Assembly (NCBI GenBank): GCA_937872165.1
Contig: CALMOR010000018.1
Location: 1 to 6,178 of the forward strand
DNA from: an uncultured Burkholderiales bacterium
GTDB taxonomy: Bacteria > Pseudomonadota > Gammaproteobacteria > Burkholderiales > Burkholderiaceae_D
DNA length: 6,178 bases
Direction: 5' to 3'
In this document: piece by piece, positions 5,137 through 6,178 of the stretch
Position numbering within the stretch: position 1 is the first letter of the stretch
Layout of the letters: every line of letters begins with the position of its first letter
Translations under genes and position numbers: made by a program
The notes under the pieces: model-generated
What the model saw: only the letters and a program-made list of their open reading frames with translations
Told to the model about the DNA's origin: nothing
Database searches by the model: none

Positions 5137-6178
5137 TCCCGACCGGAGACGACGGCGGCGACGCGGCCGTCTGGGACGATGCGCTGCGCGCGGCGGCATG
5201 CGTCGCCGTCGATCCGCTCGGACTCGGCGGCGTCCGTGTCCGCTCGGCGGCCGGACCGGTGCGCGACGCATGGCTCGAACGATGGCGCGCCCTCGTGCCG
5301 TCGTCCGCACCGATCCGCAACGTGCCGCTGCATATCGACGACGGGCGCCTGATCGGCGGTCTCGACCTCGCGGCGTCGCTGCGCGCCGGTCGCGCGATCG
5401 AGCAGCCGGGACTGCTCGCGCAGGTCGACGGCGGCTACGGCGTCCTCGCGATGGCCGAACGTGTCGATCCTTCGACCGCGGCGCGCATCGCGTCGGTCCT
5501 GGAGACCGGCGCGACGAGTCGCGGCGCACGCACGCGCTTCGGCGTGATCGCACTCGACGAAGGCGAAGGGGACGAAGCACTCGCGGCGTCGCTCGGCGAG
5601 CGCCTCGCGCTGCACATCGACCTGCGCCGCTGTTCGATGCGGACGGTGTCGCGTGCGATGACGACGATCGACGCCGCGGCGGTCGCGGGGGCCCGCGAGC
5701 GGTCGAAGGCCGTGGTCGTCGGCGACGACGCGGTCGGCGCGTTGTGCGCGGCCGCTTTTGCGGTCGGCATCGACTCGCTGCGCATGCCGCTCTTCGCCGT
5801 GCGCGTGGCGCGGATACTGGCCGCGCTCGACGGCCGCGCGATCGTCGACGGCGACGACGCGGCGCATGCGGCGCGGCTGGTCTTCGCGTCGCGTGCGCGT
5901 CGCCTGCCCCGAGCGCCATCGTCCGCCGAAGCCGACGAGGGCCGAAGCGACGAAGCTGAAGCCGGCGCGCCCGACGCGCCCGCCGAGGTCGATCGACGCG
6001 ACGCGTTCGACGATGCCCCCGTCGACCGGTCGCCGACCGAGCCCGAAGACGGAGGTGGCACGCTCGACGAGACCGTGCTCGAGGCCACCGCCGCGGCCAT
6101 CCCGGCCGGCCTCCTGGCGAGTCTCGCCGGCGGCGCCGTTCCGCAACGAGCGCCGCCGGCACGCGCGAGCGGCGCCGG
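5133..6178 (+). CDS. bchD: Magnesium chelatase subunit BchD, N-terminal part (3' end outside window)
   Basis: Platform subunit of magnesium chelatase that binds the BchI hexamer and links it to BchH. The frame runs open from GTG 5133, overlapping the bchI stop (GTGA), to the right edge: 348 codons, no stop. The N-terminal AAA+ domain is degenerate, as usual for purple-bacterial BchD, with no Walker A P-loop. Recognisable family segments are AACVAVDPLGLGGVRVRS (21-38), GPVRDAWLERW, VPLHIDDGRLIGGLDLAASL (64-83), QPGLLAQVDGGYGVLAMAERV (91-111), SLRMPLFAVRVARILAALDGR and an AHAARLVFASRARRLP end (244-259). From about 260 to 315 there is an acidic Asp/Glu/Pro/Ala-rich linker. The C-terminal integrin-I domain with its MIDAS site would lie beyond the window. 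No good Shine-Dalgarno precedes the GTG, so translation probably depends on ribosomes finishing bchI. No alternative in-frame start fits the conserved N-terminus. Confidence 0.95.
   Translation, partial: MIPTGDDGGDAAVWDDALRAAACVAVDPLGLGGVRVRSAAGPVRDAWLERWRALVPSSAPIRNVPLHIDDGRLIGGLDLAASLRAGRAIEQPGLLAQVDGGYGVLAMAERVDPSTAARIASVLETGATSRGARTRFGVIALDEGEGDEALAASLGERLALHIDLRRCSMRTVSRAMTTIDAAAVAGARERSKAVVVGDDAVGALCAAAFAVGIDSLRMPLFAVRVARILAALDGRAIVDGDDAAHAARLVFASRARRLPRAPSSAEADEGRSDEAEAGAPDAPAEVDRRDAFDDAPVDRSPTEPEDGGGTLDETVLEATAAAIPAGLLASLAGGAVPQRAPPARASGA

Noticed and set aside
3688..6162. 824-residue open frame on the minus strand opposite hip-bchI-bchD (and a 540-residue one at 4524-6146)
   Set aside because: Arg/Ala-rich translation with no recognisable domain, lying opposite genes with clear family motifs. 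Long antisense frames are expected in DNA this GC-rich.

Overview
The window is a GC-rich (roughly 70% by eye), almost gap-free stretch with six protein genes. It joins a potassium-sensing two-component system to the edge of what looks like a bacteriochlorophyll (photosynthesis) gene cluster. BchI, BchD and a high-potential iron-sulfur protein (HiPIP) together point to an anoxygenic phototrophic purple bacterium. HemA here is a glutamyl-tRNA reductase (C5 pathway). Phototrophic Alphaproteobacteria normally make 5-aminolevulinate with ALA synthase instead, so a beta- or gammaproteobacterial phototroph, or a lineage that acquired its photosynthesis genes from one, is the best guess. This placement is inference.

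Layout, left to right. Positions 2-1522 (+) hold the C-terminal part of kdpD, cut by the left edge, and its ATGA overlap leads into kdpE (1519-2211, +). hemA (2187-3479, -) converges on kdpE, and their 3' ends overlap by 25 bp, with two small hairpins at that junction. A 274-bp non-coding region (3480-3753) separates hemA from a rightward operon of hip (3754-4071), bchI (4108-5136) and bchD (5133 to the right edge, incomplete). bchD is open at the right edge.

How the genes work together. KdpD/KdpE sense potassium or turgor limitation and normally switch on kdpFABC, which is not in the window; they look functionally unrelated to the rest. HemA commits glutamate to tetrapyrrole synthesis. BchI and BchD are the AAA+ motor and platform subunits of magnesium chelatase, which draws protoporphyrin IX into bacteriochlorophyll. 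HiPIP is a periplasmic electron carrier to the photosynthetic reaction centre. The key regulatory observation is an 18-bp perfect-armed palindrome of the PpsR/CrtJ type (TGT-N12-ACA) at 3660-3677 between the divergent hemA and hip-bchID units. It covers the -10 box of a sigma70-like promoter reading toward hemA. This suggests one light/oxygen repressor site could co-ordinate the first step of tetrapyrrole synthesis, the chelatase branch point and an electron carrier.

No mobile element, CRISPR array, tRNA or rRNA was seen. I found no clear evidence of a wholly new system; the novelty is in the arrangement and its likely shared control.
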